Source: Theodoxus fluviatilis
Lineage: Eukaryota; Mollusca; Gastropoda; Cycloneritida; Neritidae
Direction of reading: 5' to 3'
NCBI GenBank assembly: GCA_034096865.1
Contig: JAWQFJ010028290.1
Coordinates: forward strand, 63,501 to 127,500
Length of the DNA stretch: 64,000 bases
Shown here: piece by piece, positions 48,201-61,305 of the stretch
How positions within the stretch are numbered: position 1 is the first letter of the stretch
Layout: every line of letters starts with the position of its first letter
The notes under the pieces: generated by a model
The model's input: only the letters and a program-made list of their open reading frames with translations
The model's database searches: none
Told to the model about the DNA's origin: nothing
Program-made: the position numbers and the translations under genes

Positions 48201-51195
48201 CACATACTGGCAGTGACTGTGTGCTGGTGTACACACATACTGGCAGTGACTGTCTGTGTGCTGGTGTACACACATACTGGCAGTGACTGTCTGTGTGCTG
48301 GTGTACACACATACTGGCAGTGACTGTGTGCTGGTGTACACACATACTGGCAGTGACTGTGTGTGTGCTGGTGTACACATACTGGCAGTGTCTGTGTGTG
48401 TGCTGGTGTACACACATACTGGCAGTGACTGTCTGTGTGCTGGTGTACACACATACTGGCAGTGACTGTGTGTGTGCTGGTGTACACACATACTGGCAGT
48501 GACTGTGTGCTGGTGTACACACATACTGGCCGTGACTGTGTGTGTGCTGGTGTACACACATACTGGCAGTGACTGTGTGTGTGCTGGTGTACACACATAC
48601 TGGCAGTGACAATCTGTGTGCTGGTGTACACACATACTGGCAGTGACTGTCTGTGTGCTGGTGTACGCACATACTGGCAGTGACTGTGTGTTGGTTTACA
48701 CATATACTGGCAGTGACTGTCTGTGTGCTGGTGTACACACATACTGGCAGTGACTGTGTGCTGGTGTACACACATACTGGCAGTGACTGTCTGTGTGCTG
48801 GTGTACACACATACTGGCAGTGACTGTGTGCTGGTGTACACACATACTGGCAGTGACTGTGTGCTGGTGTACACACATACTGGCAGTGACTGGCTGTGTG
48901 CTGGTGTACACACATACTGGCAGTGTCTGTGTGCTGGTGTACACACATACTGGCAGTGACTGTCTGTGTGCTGGTGTACACACATACTTGCAGTGACTGT
49001 GTGCTGGTGTACTCACATACTAGCAGTGACTGTCTGTGTGCTGGTGTACGCACATACTGGCAGTGACTGTGTGTGTGCTGGTGTAAACACATACTGGCAG
49101 TGACTGTGTGCTGGTGTACACACATACTGGCAGTGACTGTGTGCTGGTGTACACACATACTGGCAGTGACTGTCTGTGTGCTGGTGTACACACATACTGG
49201 CAGTGACTGTGTGCTGGTGTACTCACATACTGGCAGTGACTGTCTGTGTGCTGGTGTACACACATACTGGCAGTGACTGTCTGTGTGCTGGTGTACACAC
49301 ATACTGGCAGTGACTGTGTGTGTGCTGGTGTACACACATACTGGCAGTGACTGTCTGTGTGCTGGTGTACACACATACTGCCAGTGACTGTGTGCTGGTG
49401 TACACACATACTGGCAGTGACTGTGTGCTGGTGTACACGCATACTGGCAGTGACTGTGCTGGTGTACACACATACTGGCAGTGACTGTGTGCTGGTGTAC
49501 ACAAATACTGGCAGTGACTGTCTGTGTGCTGGTGTACACACATACTGGCAGTGACTGTGTGCTGGTGTACACACATACTGGCAGTGACTGTGTGCTGGTG
49601 TACACACATACTGGCAGTGACTGTCTGTGTGCCGGTGTACACACATACTGGCAGTGACTGTGTGCTGGTGTACACACATACTGGCAGTGACTGTGTGCTG
49701 GTGTACACACATACTGGCAGTGACTGTGTGCTGGTGTACACACATACTGGCAGTGACTGTCTGTGTGCTGGTGTACACACATACTGGCAGTGACTGTGTG
49801 CTGGTGTACACACATACTGGCAGTGACTGTGTGCTGGTGTACACACATACTGGCAGTGACTGTCTGTGTGCTGGTGTACACACATACTGGCAGTGACTGT
49901 CTGTGTGCTGGTGTACACACATACTGGCAGTGACTGTGTGTGTGCTGGTGTACACACATACTGGCAGTGACTGTGTGCTGGTGTACACACATACTGGCAG
50001 TGACTGTCTGTGTGCTGGTGTACACACATACTGGCAGTGACTGTGTGCTGGTGTACACACATACTGGCAGTGACTGTCTGTGTGCTGGTGTACACACATA
50101 CTGGCAGTGACTGTGTGCTGGTGTACACACATACTGGCAGTGACTGTGTGCTGGTGTACACACATACTGGCAGTGACTGGCTGTGTGCTGGTGTACACAC
50201 ATACTGGCAGTGTCTGTGTGCTGGTGTACACACATACTGGCAGTGACTGTGTGCTGGTGTACACACATACTGGCAGTGACTGTGTGTGCTGGTGTACACA
50301 CATACTGGCAGTGACTGTGTGCTGGTGTACACATATACTGGCAGTGACTGTCTGTGTGCTGGTGTACACACATACTGGCAGTGACTGTGTGCTGGTGTAC
50401 ACACATACTGGCAGTGACTGTCTGTGTGCTGGTGTACACACATACTGGCAGTGACTGTGTGCTGGTGTACACACATACTGGCAGTGACTGTGTGCTGGTG
50501 TACACACATACTGGCAGTGACTGTGTGCTGGTGTACACACATACTGGCAGTGACTGTGTGCTGGTGTACACACATACTGGCAGTGACTGTCTGTGTGCTG
50601 GTGTACACACATACTGGCAGTGACTGTGTGCTGGTGTACACACATACTGGCAGTGACTGTCTGTGTGCTGGTGTACACACATACTGGCAGTGACTGTGTG
50701 TGTGCTGGTGTACACACATACTGGCAGTGACTGTGTGCTGGTGTACACACATACTGGCAGTGACTGTGTGCTGGTGTACACACATACTGGCAGTGACTGT
50801 CTGTGTGCTGGTGTACACACATACTGGCAGTGACTGTGTGCTGGTGTACACACATACTGGCAGTGACTGTCTGTGTGCTGGTGTACACACATACTGGCAG
50901 TGACTGTCTGTGTGCTGGTGTACACACATACTGGCAGTGACTGTGTGTGTGCTGGTGTACACACATACTGGCAGTGACTGTCTGTGTGCTGGTGTACACA
51001 CATACTGGCAGTGACTGTGTGCTGGTGTACACACATACTGGCAGTGACTGTGTGCTGGTGTACACACATACTGGCAGTGACTGTGTGCTGGTGTACACAC
51101 ATACTGGCAGTGACTGTGTGCTGGTGTACACAAATACTGGCAGTGACTGTCTGTGTGCTGGTGTACACACATACTGGCAGTGATTGTCTGTGTGC
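36300..51195. repeat. 14.9 kb minisatellite, 33/37 bp units with higher-order structure
   Basis: More than 400 copies of gtgtacacacatactggcag plus tgactgtgtgctg (33 bp), or the 37 bp form with an extra tgtc. Rare variants mark higher-order blocks. A series (tgttggtttacacatatac, tactcacatactagcag, ggtgtaaacacatac, tgccagtgac, gtgccggtg) at 42826-43765 recurs in the same order at 48694-49632, an offset of about 5867 bp. Another block at about 38790-39030 recurs at 41099 and 46180. The minus strand stays open for up to 1620 codons (Cys/His/Thr-rich), but all three minus frames are open and 37 bp units shift the frame, so I call no protein. Confidence 0.97.
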
Positions 51196-51204
51196 AAAGT
51201 ACAA

Positions 51205-54200
51205 AGTACAAAGCCAGACCCACATGTATGTCCATTGACAGTACAAAGCCAGACCTACATGTATGTCCATTGACAGTACAAAGCCAGACCTACATGTATG
51301 TCCATTGACAGTACAAAGCCCTCTCCCAGACCTACATGTATGTCCATTGACAGTACAAAGCCAGACCTACATGTATGTCCATTGACAGTACAAAGCCAGA
51401 CCTACATGTATGTCCATTGACAGTACAAAGCCAGACCTACATGTATGTCCATTGACAGTACAAAGCCAGACCTACATGTATGTCCATTGACAGTACAAAG
51501 TGCCCTCTCCCAGACCTACATGTATGTCCATTGACAGTACAAAGCCAGACCTACATGTATGTCCATTGACAGTACAAAGCCAGACCTACATGTATGTCCA
51601 TTGACAGTACAAAGCCAGACCTACATGTATGTCCATTGACAGTACAAAGCCAGACCTACATGTATGTCCATTGACAGTACAAAGTGCCCTCTCCCAGACC
51701 TACATGTATGTCCATTGACAGTACAAAGCCAGACCTACATGTATGTCCATTGACAGTACAAAGCCAGACCTACATGTATGTCCATTGACAGTACAAAGCC
51801 AGACCTACATGTATGTCCATTGACAGTACAAAGTCCCCTCTCCCAGACCTACATGTATGTCCATTGACAGTACAAAGCCAGACCTACATGTATGTCCATT
51901 GACAGTACAAAGTCCCCTCTCCCAGACCTACATGTATGTCCATTGACAGTACAAAGCCAGACCTACATGTATGTCCATTGACAGTACAAAGCCAGACCTA
52001 CATGTATGTCCATTGACAGTACAAAGCCCTCTCTCCCAGACCTACATGTATGTCCATTGACAGTACAAAGCCAGACCTACATGTATGTCCATTGACAGTA
52101 CAAAGCCAGACCTACATGTATGTCCATTGACAGTACAAAGCCAGACCTACATGTATGTCCATTGACAGTACAAAGCCAGACCTACATGTATGTCCATTGA
52201 CAGTACAAAGCCCAATCCCAGACCTACATGTATGTCCATTGACAGTACAAAGCCAGACCTACATGTATGTCCATTGACAGTACAAAGCCCTCTCTCCCAG
52301 ACCTACATGTATGTCCATTGACAGTACAAAGTCCCCTCTCCCAGACCTACATGTATATCCATTGACAGTACAAAGTCCTCTCCCAGATCTACATGTATAT
52401 CCATTGACAGTACAAAGTCCTCCCCCAGACCTACATGTATGTCCATTGACAGTACAAAGCCAGACCTACGTGTATGTCCCATGACAGTACAAAGTCCTCT
52501 CTCCCAGACCTACATGTATGTCCATTGACAGTACAAAGTCCTCTCTCCCAGACCTACATGTATATCCATTGACAGTACAAAGTCCCCTCTCCCAGACCTA
52601 CATGTATGTCCATTGACAGTACAAAGCCAGACCTACATGTATGTCCATTGACAGTACAAAGTGCCCTCTCCCAGACCTACATGTATGTCCATTGACAGTA
52701 CAAAGTCCCCTCTCCCAGACCTACATGTATGTCCATTGACAGTACAAAGCCAGACCTACATGTATGTCCATTGACAGTACAAAGCCAGACCTACATGTAT
52801 GTCCATTGACAGTACAAAGCCAGACCTACATGTATGTCCCCTGACAGTACAAAGCCAGACCTACATGTATGTCCATTGACAGTACAAAGCCAGACCTACA
52901 TGTATGTCCATTGACAGTACAAAGCCAGACCTACATGTATGTCCATTGACAGTACAAAGCCAGACCTACATGTATGTCCATTGACAGTACAAAGCCAGAC
53001 CTACATGTATGTCCATTGACAGTACAAAGCCAGACCTACATGTATGTCCATTGACAGTACAAAGCCAGACCTACATGTATGTCCATTGACAGTACAAAGC
53101 CAGACCTACATGTATGTCCATTGACAGTACAAAGCCAGACCTACATGTATGTCCATTGACAGTACAAAGCCAGACCTACATGTATGTCCATTGACAGTAC
53201 AAAGTCCTCTCCCAGACCTACGTGTATGTCCATTGACAGTACAAAGCCAGACCTACATGTATGTCCATTGACAGTACAAAGCCAGACCTACATGTATGTC
53301 CATTGACAGTACAAAGCCAGACCTACATGTATGTCCATTGACAGTACAAAGCCAGACCTACATGTATGTCCATTGACAGTACAAAGCCAGACCTACATGT
53401 ATGTCCATTGACAGTACAAAGCCAGACCTACATGTATGTCCATTGACAGTACAAAGCCAGACCTACATGTATGTCCATTGACAGTACAAAGCCAGACCTA
53501 CATGTATGTCCATTGACAGTACAAAGCCAGACCTACATGTATGTCCATTGACAGTACAAAGCCAGACCTACATGTATGTCCATTGACAGTACAAAGTCCT
53601 CCCAGACCTACATGTATGTCCATTGACAGTACAAAGCCAGACCTACATGTATGTCCATTGACAGTACAAAGCCAGACCTACATGTATGTCCATTGACAGT
53701 ACAAAGTCCCTTCTCCCAGACCTACATGTATGTCCATTGACAGTACAAAGCCAGACCTACATGTATGTCCATTGACAGTACAAAGCCAGACCTACATGTA
53801 TGTCCATTGACAGTACAAAGCCCTCTCCCAGACCTACATGTATGTCCATTGACAGTACAAAGCCAGACCTACATGTATGTCCATTGACAGTACAAAGCCA
53901 GACCTACATGTATGTCCATTGACAGTACAAAGCCAGACCTACATGTATGTCCATTGACAGTACAAAGCCAGACCTACATGTATGTCCATTGACAGTACAA
54001 AGCCAGACCTACATGTATGTCCATTGACAGTACAAAGCCAGACCTACATGTATGTCCATTGACAGTACAAAGCCAGACCTACATGTATGTCCATTGACAG
54101 TACAAAGCCAGACCTACATGTATGTCCATTGACAGTACAAAGCCAGACCTACATGTATGTCCATTGACAGTACAAAGCCAGACCTACATGTATGTCCATT

Positions 54201-56118
54201 GACAGTACAAAGCCCAGACCTACATGTATGTCCATTGACAGTACAAAGCCAGACCTACATGTATGTCCATTGACAGTACAAAGCCAGACCTACATGTATG
54301 TCCATTGACAGTACAAAGTCCCTTCTCCCAGACCTACATGTATGTCCATTGACAGTACAAAGCCAGACCTACATGTATGTCCATTGACAGTACAAAGCCA
54401 GACCTACATGTATGTCCATTGACAGTACAAAGCCAGACCTACATGTATGTCCATTGACAGTACAAAGCCAGACCTACATGTATGTCCATTGACAGTACAA
54501 AGCCAGACCTACATGTATGTCCATTGACAGTACAAAGCCTCCCCAGACCTACATGTATGTCCATTGACAGTACAAAGCCAGACCTACATGTATGTCCATT
54601 GACAGTACAAAGCCAGACCTACATGTATGTCCATTGACAGTACAAAGCCCAGACCTACATGTATGTCCATTGACAGTACAAAGCCAGACCTACATGTATG
54701 TCCATTGACAGTACAAATCCAGACCTACATGTATGTCCAAAGAAAGTACAAAGCCCAGACCTACATGTATGTCCATTGACAGTACAAAGCCAGACCTACA
54801 TGTATGTCCATTGACAGTACAAAGCTCTCTCCCAGACCTACATGTATGTCCATTGACAGTACAAAGCCAGACCTACATGTATGTCCATTGACAGTACAAA
54901 GCTCTCTCCCAGACCTACATGTATGTCCATTGACAGTACAAAGCCAGACCTACATGTATGTCCATTGACAGTACAAAGCCAGACCTACATGTATGTCCAT
55001 TGACAGTACAAAGTCCCCTCTCCCAGACCTACATGTATGTCCATTGACAGTACAAAGCCAGACCTACATGTATGTCCATTGACAGTACAAAGCCAGACCT
55101 ACATGTATGTCCATTGACAGTACAAAGCCAGACCTACATGTATGTCCATTGACAGTACAAAGCCAGACCTACATGTATGTCCATTGACAGTACAAAGCCC
55201 AGACCTACATGTATGTCCATTGACAGTACAAAGCCAGACCTACATGTATGTCCATTGACAGTACAAAGCCAGACCTACATGTATGTCCATTGACAGTACA
55301 AAGCCAGACCTACATGTATGTCCATTGACAGTACAAAGCCAGACCTACATGTATGTCCATTGACAGTACAAAGCCAGACCTACATGTATGTCCATTGACA
55401 GTACAAAGTCCCTCCCAGACCTACATGTATGTCCATTGACAGTACAAAGCCAGACCTACATGTATGTCCATTGACAGTACAAAGCCAGACCTACATGTAT
55501 GTCCATTGACAGTACAAAGCCAGACCTACATGTATGTCCATTGACAGTACAAAGCCAGACCTACATGTATGTCCATTGACAGTACAAAGCCAGACCTACA
55601 TGTATGTCCATTGACAGTACAAAGCCAGACCTACATGTATGTCCATTGACAGTACAAAGCCAGACCTACATGTATGTCCATTGACAGTACAAAGCCAGAC
55701 CTACATGTATGTCCATTGGACAGTACAAAGCCAGACCTACATGTATGTCCATTGACAGTACAAAGCCAGACCTACATGTATGTCCATTGACAGTACAAAG
55801 CCAGACCTACATGTATGTCCATTGACAGTACAAAGCCAGACCTACATGTATGTCCATTGACAGTACAAAGCCCCCAGACCTACATGTATGTCCATTGACA
55901 GTACAAAGCTCTCTCACAGACCTACATGTATGTCCATTGACAGTACAAAGCCAGACCTCTGTACTCTTGACCATGTCCATTGACAGTACCAAGCCCTCTC
56001 CCAGACCTACATGTATGTCCATTGACAGTACAACGTTCTCTCCCAGACCTACATGTATGTCCATTGACAGTACAAAGTTCTCTCCCAGACCTACATGTAT
56101 GTCCATTGACAGTACAAA
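51205..56118. repeat. 4.9 kb minisatellite, 35 bp unit
   Basis: About 135 copies of ccagacctacatgtatgtcc plus attgacagtacaaag (35 bp), with occasional insertions such as tcccctctc giving 42-44 bp units. It joins the preceding array through only a short aaagtacaaagtacaaag link. Each unit carries the palindrome tacatgta. Copies become more diverged at the right end. Confidence 0.97.
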
Positions 56119-56475
56119 GCGAACAGAAAACGCAAGCAACAAATTAATGAATTTGGAAAACATTTATTAAATTTCTATTTTAATCCCTCCCAAATTGAAA
56201 CATTTTAATTTGCATCAGATATATAGCAGAAGTGACAAAAAATTTCCAGAAATGGTGACAAAAATGAACAACATTGTTTGTCTGTCTGATCAAGTGAGAA
56301 GAAGACAGCTGAACTCTTGTCTGAAGTACCTCCGTACAACACACATAACTTGCATAATATACCAGGGTAATTACAGGCACACATGTAATGCTTATGCCCT
56401 CAAAAGTGATGCATTATTTGTCAAAGTACATTGCAACATAATAATCACTCATCTTGTGTGCATTGCTTCTAGTAG
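56119..56475. other. Unique spacer
   Basis: About 355 bp of A/T-rich unique DNA. It contains tttatt at 56163-56168, an AATAAA if read on the minus strand. No exon is supported. Confidence 0.5.
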
Positions 56476-58152
56476 CCCCCGACTGTTGGGTGTTGCCCCC
56501 CGACTGTTGTTCGGTGTTGCTCCCCGACTGTTATTCGGTGTTGCTCCCCGACTGTTAGGTGTTGCCCCCGACTGTTTGGTGCTGCCCCCGACTGTTGGGT
56601 GTTGCCCCCGACTGTTGTTCGGTGTTGCTCCCCGACTGTTGGGTGTTGCCCCCGACTGTTGGGTGTTGCCCCCGACTGTTGGGTGTTGCCCCCGACTGTT
56701 AGGTGTTGCCCCCGACTGTTGGGTGTTGCCCCCGACTGTTAGGTGTTGCCCCTGACGGTTAGGTGTTGCCCCCGACTGTTTGGTGTTGCCCCTGACTGTT
56801 TGGTGCTGCCCCCGACTGTTAGGTGTTGCCCCTGACTGTTGTTCGGTGTTGCTCCCCGACTGTTATTCGGTGTTGCTCCCCGACTGTTAGGTGTTGCCCC
56901 CGACTGTTTTGTGCTGCCCCCGACTGTTAGGTGTTGCCCCCGACTGTTGTTCGGTGTTGCTCCCCGACTGTTTGGTGTTGCCCCCGACTGTTTGGTGCTG
57001 CCCCCGACTGTTGGGTGTTGCCCCTGACTGTTGTTTGGTGTTGCTCCCCGACTGTTAGGTGTTGCCCCCGACTGTTTGGTGTTGCCCCCGACTGTTAGGT
57101 GTTGCCCCCGACTATATGGTGCTGCCCCCGACTGTTGTTTGGTGTTGCTCCCCGACTGTTAGGTGTTGCCCCCGACTGTTTGGTGTTGCCCCAGACTGTT
57201 AGGTGTTGCCCCCGACTATATGGTGCTGCCCCCGACTGTTGTTTGGTGTTGCTCCCCGACTGTTTGGTGTTGCCCCCGACTGTTAGGTGTTGCCCCCGAC
57301 TATATGGTGTTGCCCCCGACTGTTAGGTGTTGCCCCCGACTGTTAGGTGTTGCCCCCGACTGTTTGGTGTTGCCCCAGACTGTTAGGTGTTGCCCCCGAC
57401 TATATGGTGCTGCCCCCGACTGTTGTTTGGTGTTGCCCCCGACTGTTAGGTGTTGCCCCCGACTGTTTGGTGTTGCCCCCCGACTGTTAGGTGTTGCCCC
57501 CGACTATATGGTGTTGCCCCCGACTGTTGGGTGTTGCCCCCGACTGTTAGGTGTTGCCCCCGACTATATGGTGCTGCCCCTGACTGTTATTCGGTGTTGC
57601 TCCCCGACTGTTAGGTGTTGCCCCCGACTGTTTGGTGCTGCCCCCGACTGTTGGGTGTTGCCCCTGACTGTTGTTCGGTGTTGCTCCCCGACTGTTAGGT
57701 GTTGCCCCCGACTGTTTGGTGTTGCCCCCGACTGTTAGGTGTTGCCCCTGACTGTTGTTCGGTGTTGCTCCCCGACTGTTAGGTGTTGCCCCCGACTGTT
57801 TGGTGTTGCCCCCGACTGTTAGGTGTTGCCCCCGACTGTTGTTTGGTGTTGCCCCCGACTGTTTGGTGCTGCCCCTGACTGTTGTTCGGTGTTGCTCCCC
57901 GACTGTTAGGTGTTGCCCCCGACTGTTTGGTGTTGCCCCCGACTGTTAGGTGTTGCCCCTGACTGTTGTTCGGTGTTGCTCCCCGACTGTTAGGTGTTGC
58001 CCCCGACTGTTTGGTGTTGCCCCCGACTGTTAGGTGTTGCCCCCGACTATATGGTGTTGCCCCCGACTGTTGGGTGTTGCCCCCGACTGTTAGGTGTTGC
58101 CCCCGACTATATGGTGCTGCCAAGACTGTTGTTTGGTGTTGCCCCCGACTAC
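56476..58152. repeat. 20/24 bp minisatellite before a candidate terminal exon
   Basis: About 80 copies of gttgcccccgactgttaggt (20 bp), and 23-24 bp forms with gttgctccccgactgttgtt. It ends about 10 bp before the acceptor-like ggcagcag at 58156-58163. Confidence 0.95.
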
Positions 58153-58163
58153 GCTGGCAGCAG

Positions 58164-58315
58164 GCCCAGAAAGCCAACAGCCAAGGGCTCCAGCTGTGAA
58201 GACGGCGTCAGATGGCGCCAGCCATGTCTTAGGCGTTAGGGGCAGGAATCACGGAGCCAATGTCACCACAGCCGAGTCTATTCTCTCCAGCAAACCTGAC
58301 ATCGAATTTACTTGA
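58164..58315 (+). CDS. Candidate terminal exon, unknown gene
   Basis: After ctggcagcag the frame entered in phase 1 reads PESQQPRAPAVKTASDGASH, then VLGVRGRNHGANVTTAESIL and SSKPDIEFT before TGA at 58313. It is followed 84 bp later by AATAAA (58400-58405). An acceptor, an ORF ending in a natural-looking hydrophilic tail and a nearby poly(A) signal together support a last exon on the + strand. I cannot name the protein and see no partner exon nearby; 36-58 kb would then be one or more introns made of satellites. Confidence 0.4.
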
Positions 58316-58773
58316 CAAAGACATCCATCATTTTTGGAACGTGGCACACCATGATTTTCACAGACCAAGTTACACATTTTCACAACAATCTGACTAAATA
58401 ATAAAAATGTTATGAAGAAGTACTGTAGGTTAAGGGATATGATGCTTTTAAAATATGTTTTTGATACACAAGTGGTATGACAATTTCAACAGCAAAGGTT
58501 ACCATGAAGTTTTTTCTGTGTGTCCTGGAGTAAGAAATCTGCAACTGTTGCAGTAGCCTCCAGTGGGGATCAACGGGATTCTTCTACACAAACATTTCCC
58601 CAAACGTCCTTGTCATTGCTGCATCTTTCTTTTAATTAAAATTTTTAAAACATGAAGAGAGGCCTTTGGCATACTTAGTAATGAGAGAATTTTCAGGGCA
58701 TGAACATTGGGCACAGCAGCCATGAAAAATTCAGACACAAGTAGTGCACACAGGACATGCACCCAACTGTCTT
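58316..58773. other. Unique DNA, possible 3' UTR then intergenic
   Basis: About 460 bp of unique sequence with AATAAA at 58400-58405. No further gene is seen. Confidence 0.45.
58400..58405 (+). promoter_or_regulatory. Poly(A) signal AATAAA candidate
   Basis: Hexamer in ctaaataataaaaatg, 84 bp after the stop codon of the candidate terminal exon. Confidence 0.4.
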
Positions 58774-59034
58774 CCCATTCCTCGGGTCTCGTCCTCCCAT
58801 CCCTCGGGTCTCGTCCTCCCATCCCTCGGGTCTCGTCCTCCCATCCCTCGGGTCTCGCCTTCCCATCCCTCGGGTCTCGTCCTCCCATCCCTCGGGTCTC
58901 GCCTTCCCATCCCTCGGGTCTCGCCTTCCCATCCCTCGGGTCTCGTCCTCCCATCCCTCGGGTCTCGTCCTCCCATCCCTCGGGTCTCGTCCTCCCATCC
59001 CTCGGGTCTCGTCCTCCCATCCCTCGGGTCTCGT
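58774..59034. repeat. 22 bp minisatellite
   Basis: About 12 copies of tcctcccatccctcgggtct plus cg, with a variant ccttcccatc. It passes directly into the next array. Confidence 0.95.
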
Positions 59035-59525
59035 TTTCACACAGGCACTTCAGTTAATGATGGACAGGTCTTGATTGCTGTGCACACAGGCACTTCAGTT
59101 AATGATGGACAGCTGTTGATGATTGCTGTATACACAGGCACTTCAGTTAATGATGGACAGGTCTTGATTGCTGTGCACACAGGCACTTCAGTTAATGATG
59201 GACAGGTCTTGATTGCTGTACACAAAGGCACTTCAGTTAATGATGGACAGGTCTTGATTGCTGTGCACACAGGCACTTCAGTTAATGATGGACAGGTCTT
59301 GATTGCTGTACACAAAGGCACTTCAGTTAATGATGGACAGGTCTTGATTGCTGTGCACACAGGCACTTCAGTTAATGATGGACAGGTCTTGATTGCTGTA
59401 CACAAAGGCACTTCAGTTAATGATGGACAGCTGTTGGTGATTGCTGTGCACACAGGCACTTCAGTTAATGATGGACAGCTGTTGATGATTACTTACACAC
59501 AGGCAGTGTTTATGATGATGGACAG
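59035..59525. repeat. 45/48 bp minisatellite
   Basis: About 10 copies of cacacaggcacttcagttaa plus tgatggacaggtcttgattg, starting where the 22 bp array ends. Lengths are multiples of three, so the frame stays open without implying a gene. Confidence 0.95.
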
Positions 59526-61305
59526 CTCTTAATGACATGTCCACTGTACACTAGGTGAAGGCCCTTCATTTGATGACAGACAGCTCTTGAAGATGTTTGA
59601 CCATCCCTGACTTGGTCACACGTCAGCAATCCACTCCCACCATTGATTCTGCTCTTATTCTTAGCACTCATCCCTTTGCACCAGACATCAGTGACAGGTG
59701 AGTGACAGGTGAGTGACATACAGGAGTACGCAAAAAGGTGATTAGGTAGAGGTCTTTGAAAAAACATAAATTACTGCCATGGTACAAGGTCTCTGAACAA
59801 TTGAGACAAGCTTTGAAGAAATAACATGATTCAACTTTTCAAACATTTTCAGTCTTCAAAATAACTGCACTAAAGTGTGTCTTCAAGATGATGTAGTTCA
59901 TAACATTTTGTTGAAATACAATAGTAATTGCTTTCATAATTTCGATAAATGTTGGACAATTGTGGCTGTGCGAAATGAAGCTGAGGTCAACACACCGTGA
60001 CCGACTCTGTGGCAATCTCTCTTTCCCTTCTCTGCTGAATGAAGAACATTCAGAAACGGCTCAACCATGTAAAGCAGTAATGAAAAGTTCCTGTTGTGGG
60101 TGGGCAGTAGAAGTTCCTTATCATCATCATCATCATCATCATCGTCGTCATTATCAATATTGATAACTATTAGGAAATATTCTGATGCAGGTAGAGTTAC
60201 TCATGGCCCACACACATTCTGAAGCCATAAGTTGCATTGTTGACAATTTTCTGCCCTGACATCCACAAACAATTCTTTTCAATGATCAGGAACTTATGAA
60301 AGATAAAGTTTGTCTCTAAAACTATATATTTTTATGTTGACAATCCGATTGTATCATCCCGTTACAAATAACAAGCTGCTGAAGACAACCTGTGGATAGT
60401 GCAGCTGAAGGTTGCTTTGAGATTAAATATTGCAACAAAAGTGTAAACATTCAACTCTGAACAAAGGTTGACTTGACGGAACGCTCCATGTGAGGATGAG
60501 AATGCAAAAGCATTTTCTGTATCAAACTAAGAATGTGGGAATGCTGCAGCCATTTTTACATGAGATCAAGGTAATGGCTCTCTCTCGATAATGCATTCAC
60601 CCTACCCACAGCCAGCTTTGCAAGGCGGGAAGAATAGGCACTTTTGTTCGCATGGTATCATCATGACATGACTATGGCAAATGGCTGCAACCCCTCCTTC
60701 CCACACCTGAACATGTCTTGCATAAATCTGAGGTTCCTTTTTCGTTTGTTGTGTTTGTTTTGTCCTGACAGAGTGTAACACTCGAAACATCAACTGTGTT
60801 TTGTTCCATATGCCTTGACCAGTTCCTTATAACATCATCATGAACATATGTTTTGTTCCATATGCCTTGACCAGTTCCTTATTACATCACCATGAACAAC
60901 TGACGCTGGCAACAAATCCTCAGGGCAATCATGTCAGTAACCATCAGCAGACAGATGCGCTACATCACAAAAAACCCCACAAAAAACACACAAAACCATA
61001 GTTTCCCAGAGGTGCTCCTCAAAACAAGCACAAGAAAAAAACAAATTCACTCCCATCTCCAACCCACCAAAAAATGAGAAAACAAAGACGAAAAATTGAT
61101 TTGAAAAAATTGGCCTCTTCCCCATTGAAAAAATTTAACAAAATGACAAACACCAAGAAATTCTGTATCCTCAACTACTTAAATCTGATATCACATCATA
61201 CATATACCACAATCACTCACATATCCTGATAAGGGTTTATCAAATATTGCACCTGAGTAATGACTGACTGTAGGCAAGAAAACAACGAGGAAAAATCAGT
61301 AATAA
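59526..61305. other. Unique DNA, no gene seen
   Basis: About 1.8 kb, A/T-rich. It includes a short (ATC)n at about 60120-60145 and a 53 bp direct duplication at about 60790-60900 (gttttgttccatatgccttg and flanks). No supported exon or RNA gene on either strand. Confidence 0.55.

Noticed and set aside
36288..51270. Minus-strand ORFs of 365-1620 codons rich in Cys, His and Thr
   Set aside because: All three minus frames are open because the 33/37 bp unit has no stop there. The 37 bp units shift the frame at random, and there is no start context, domain or flanking exon.
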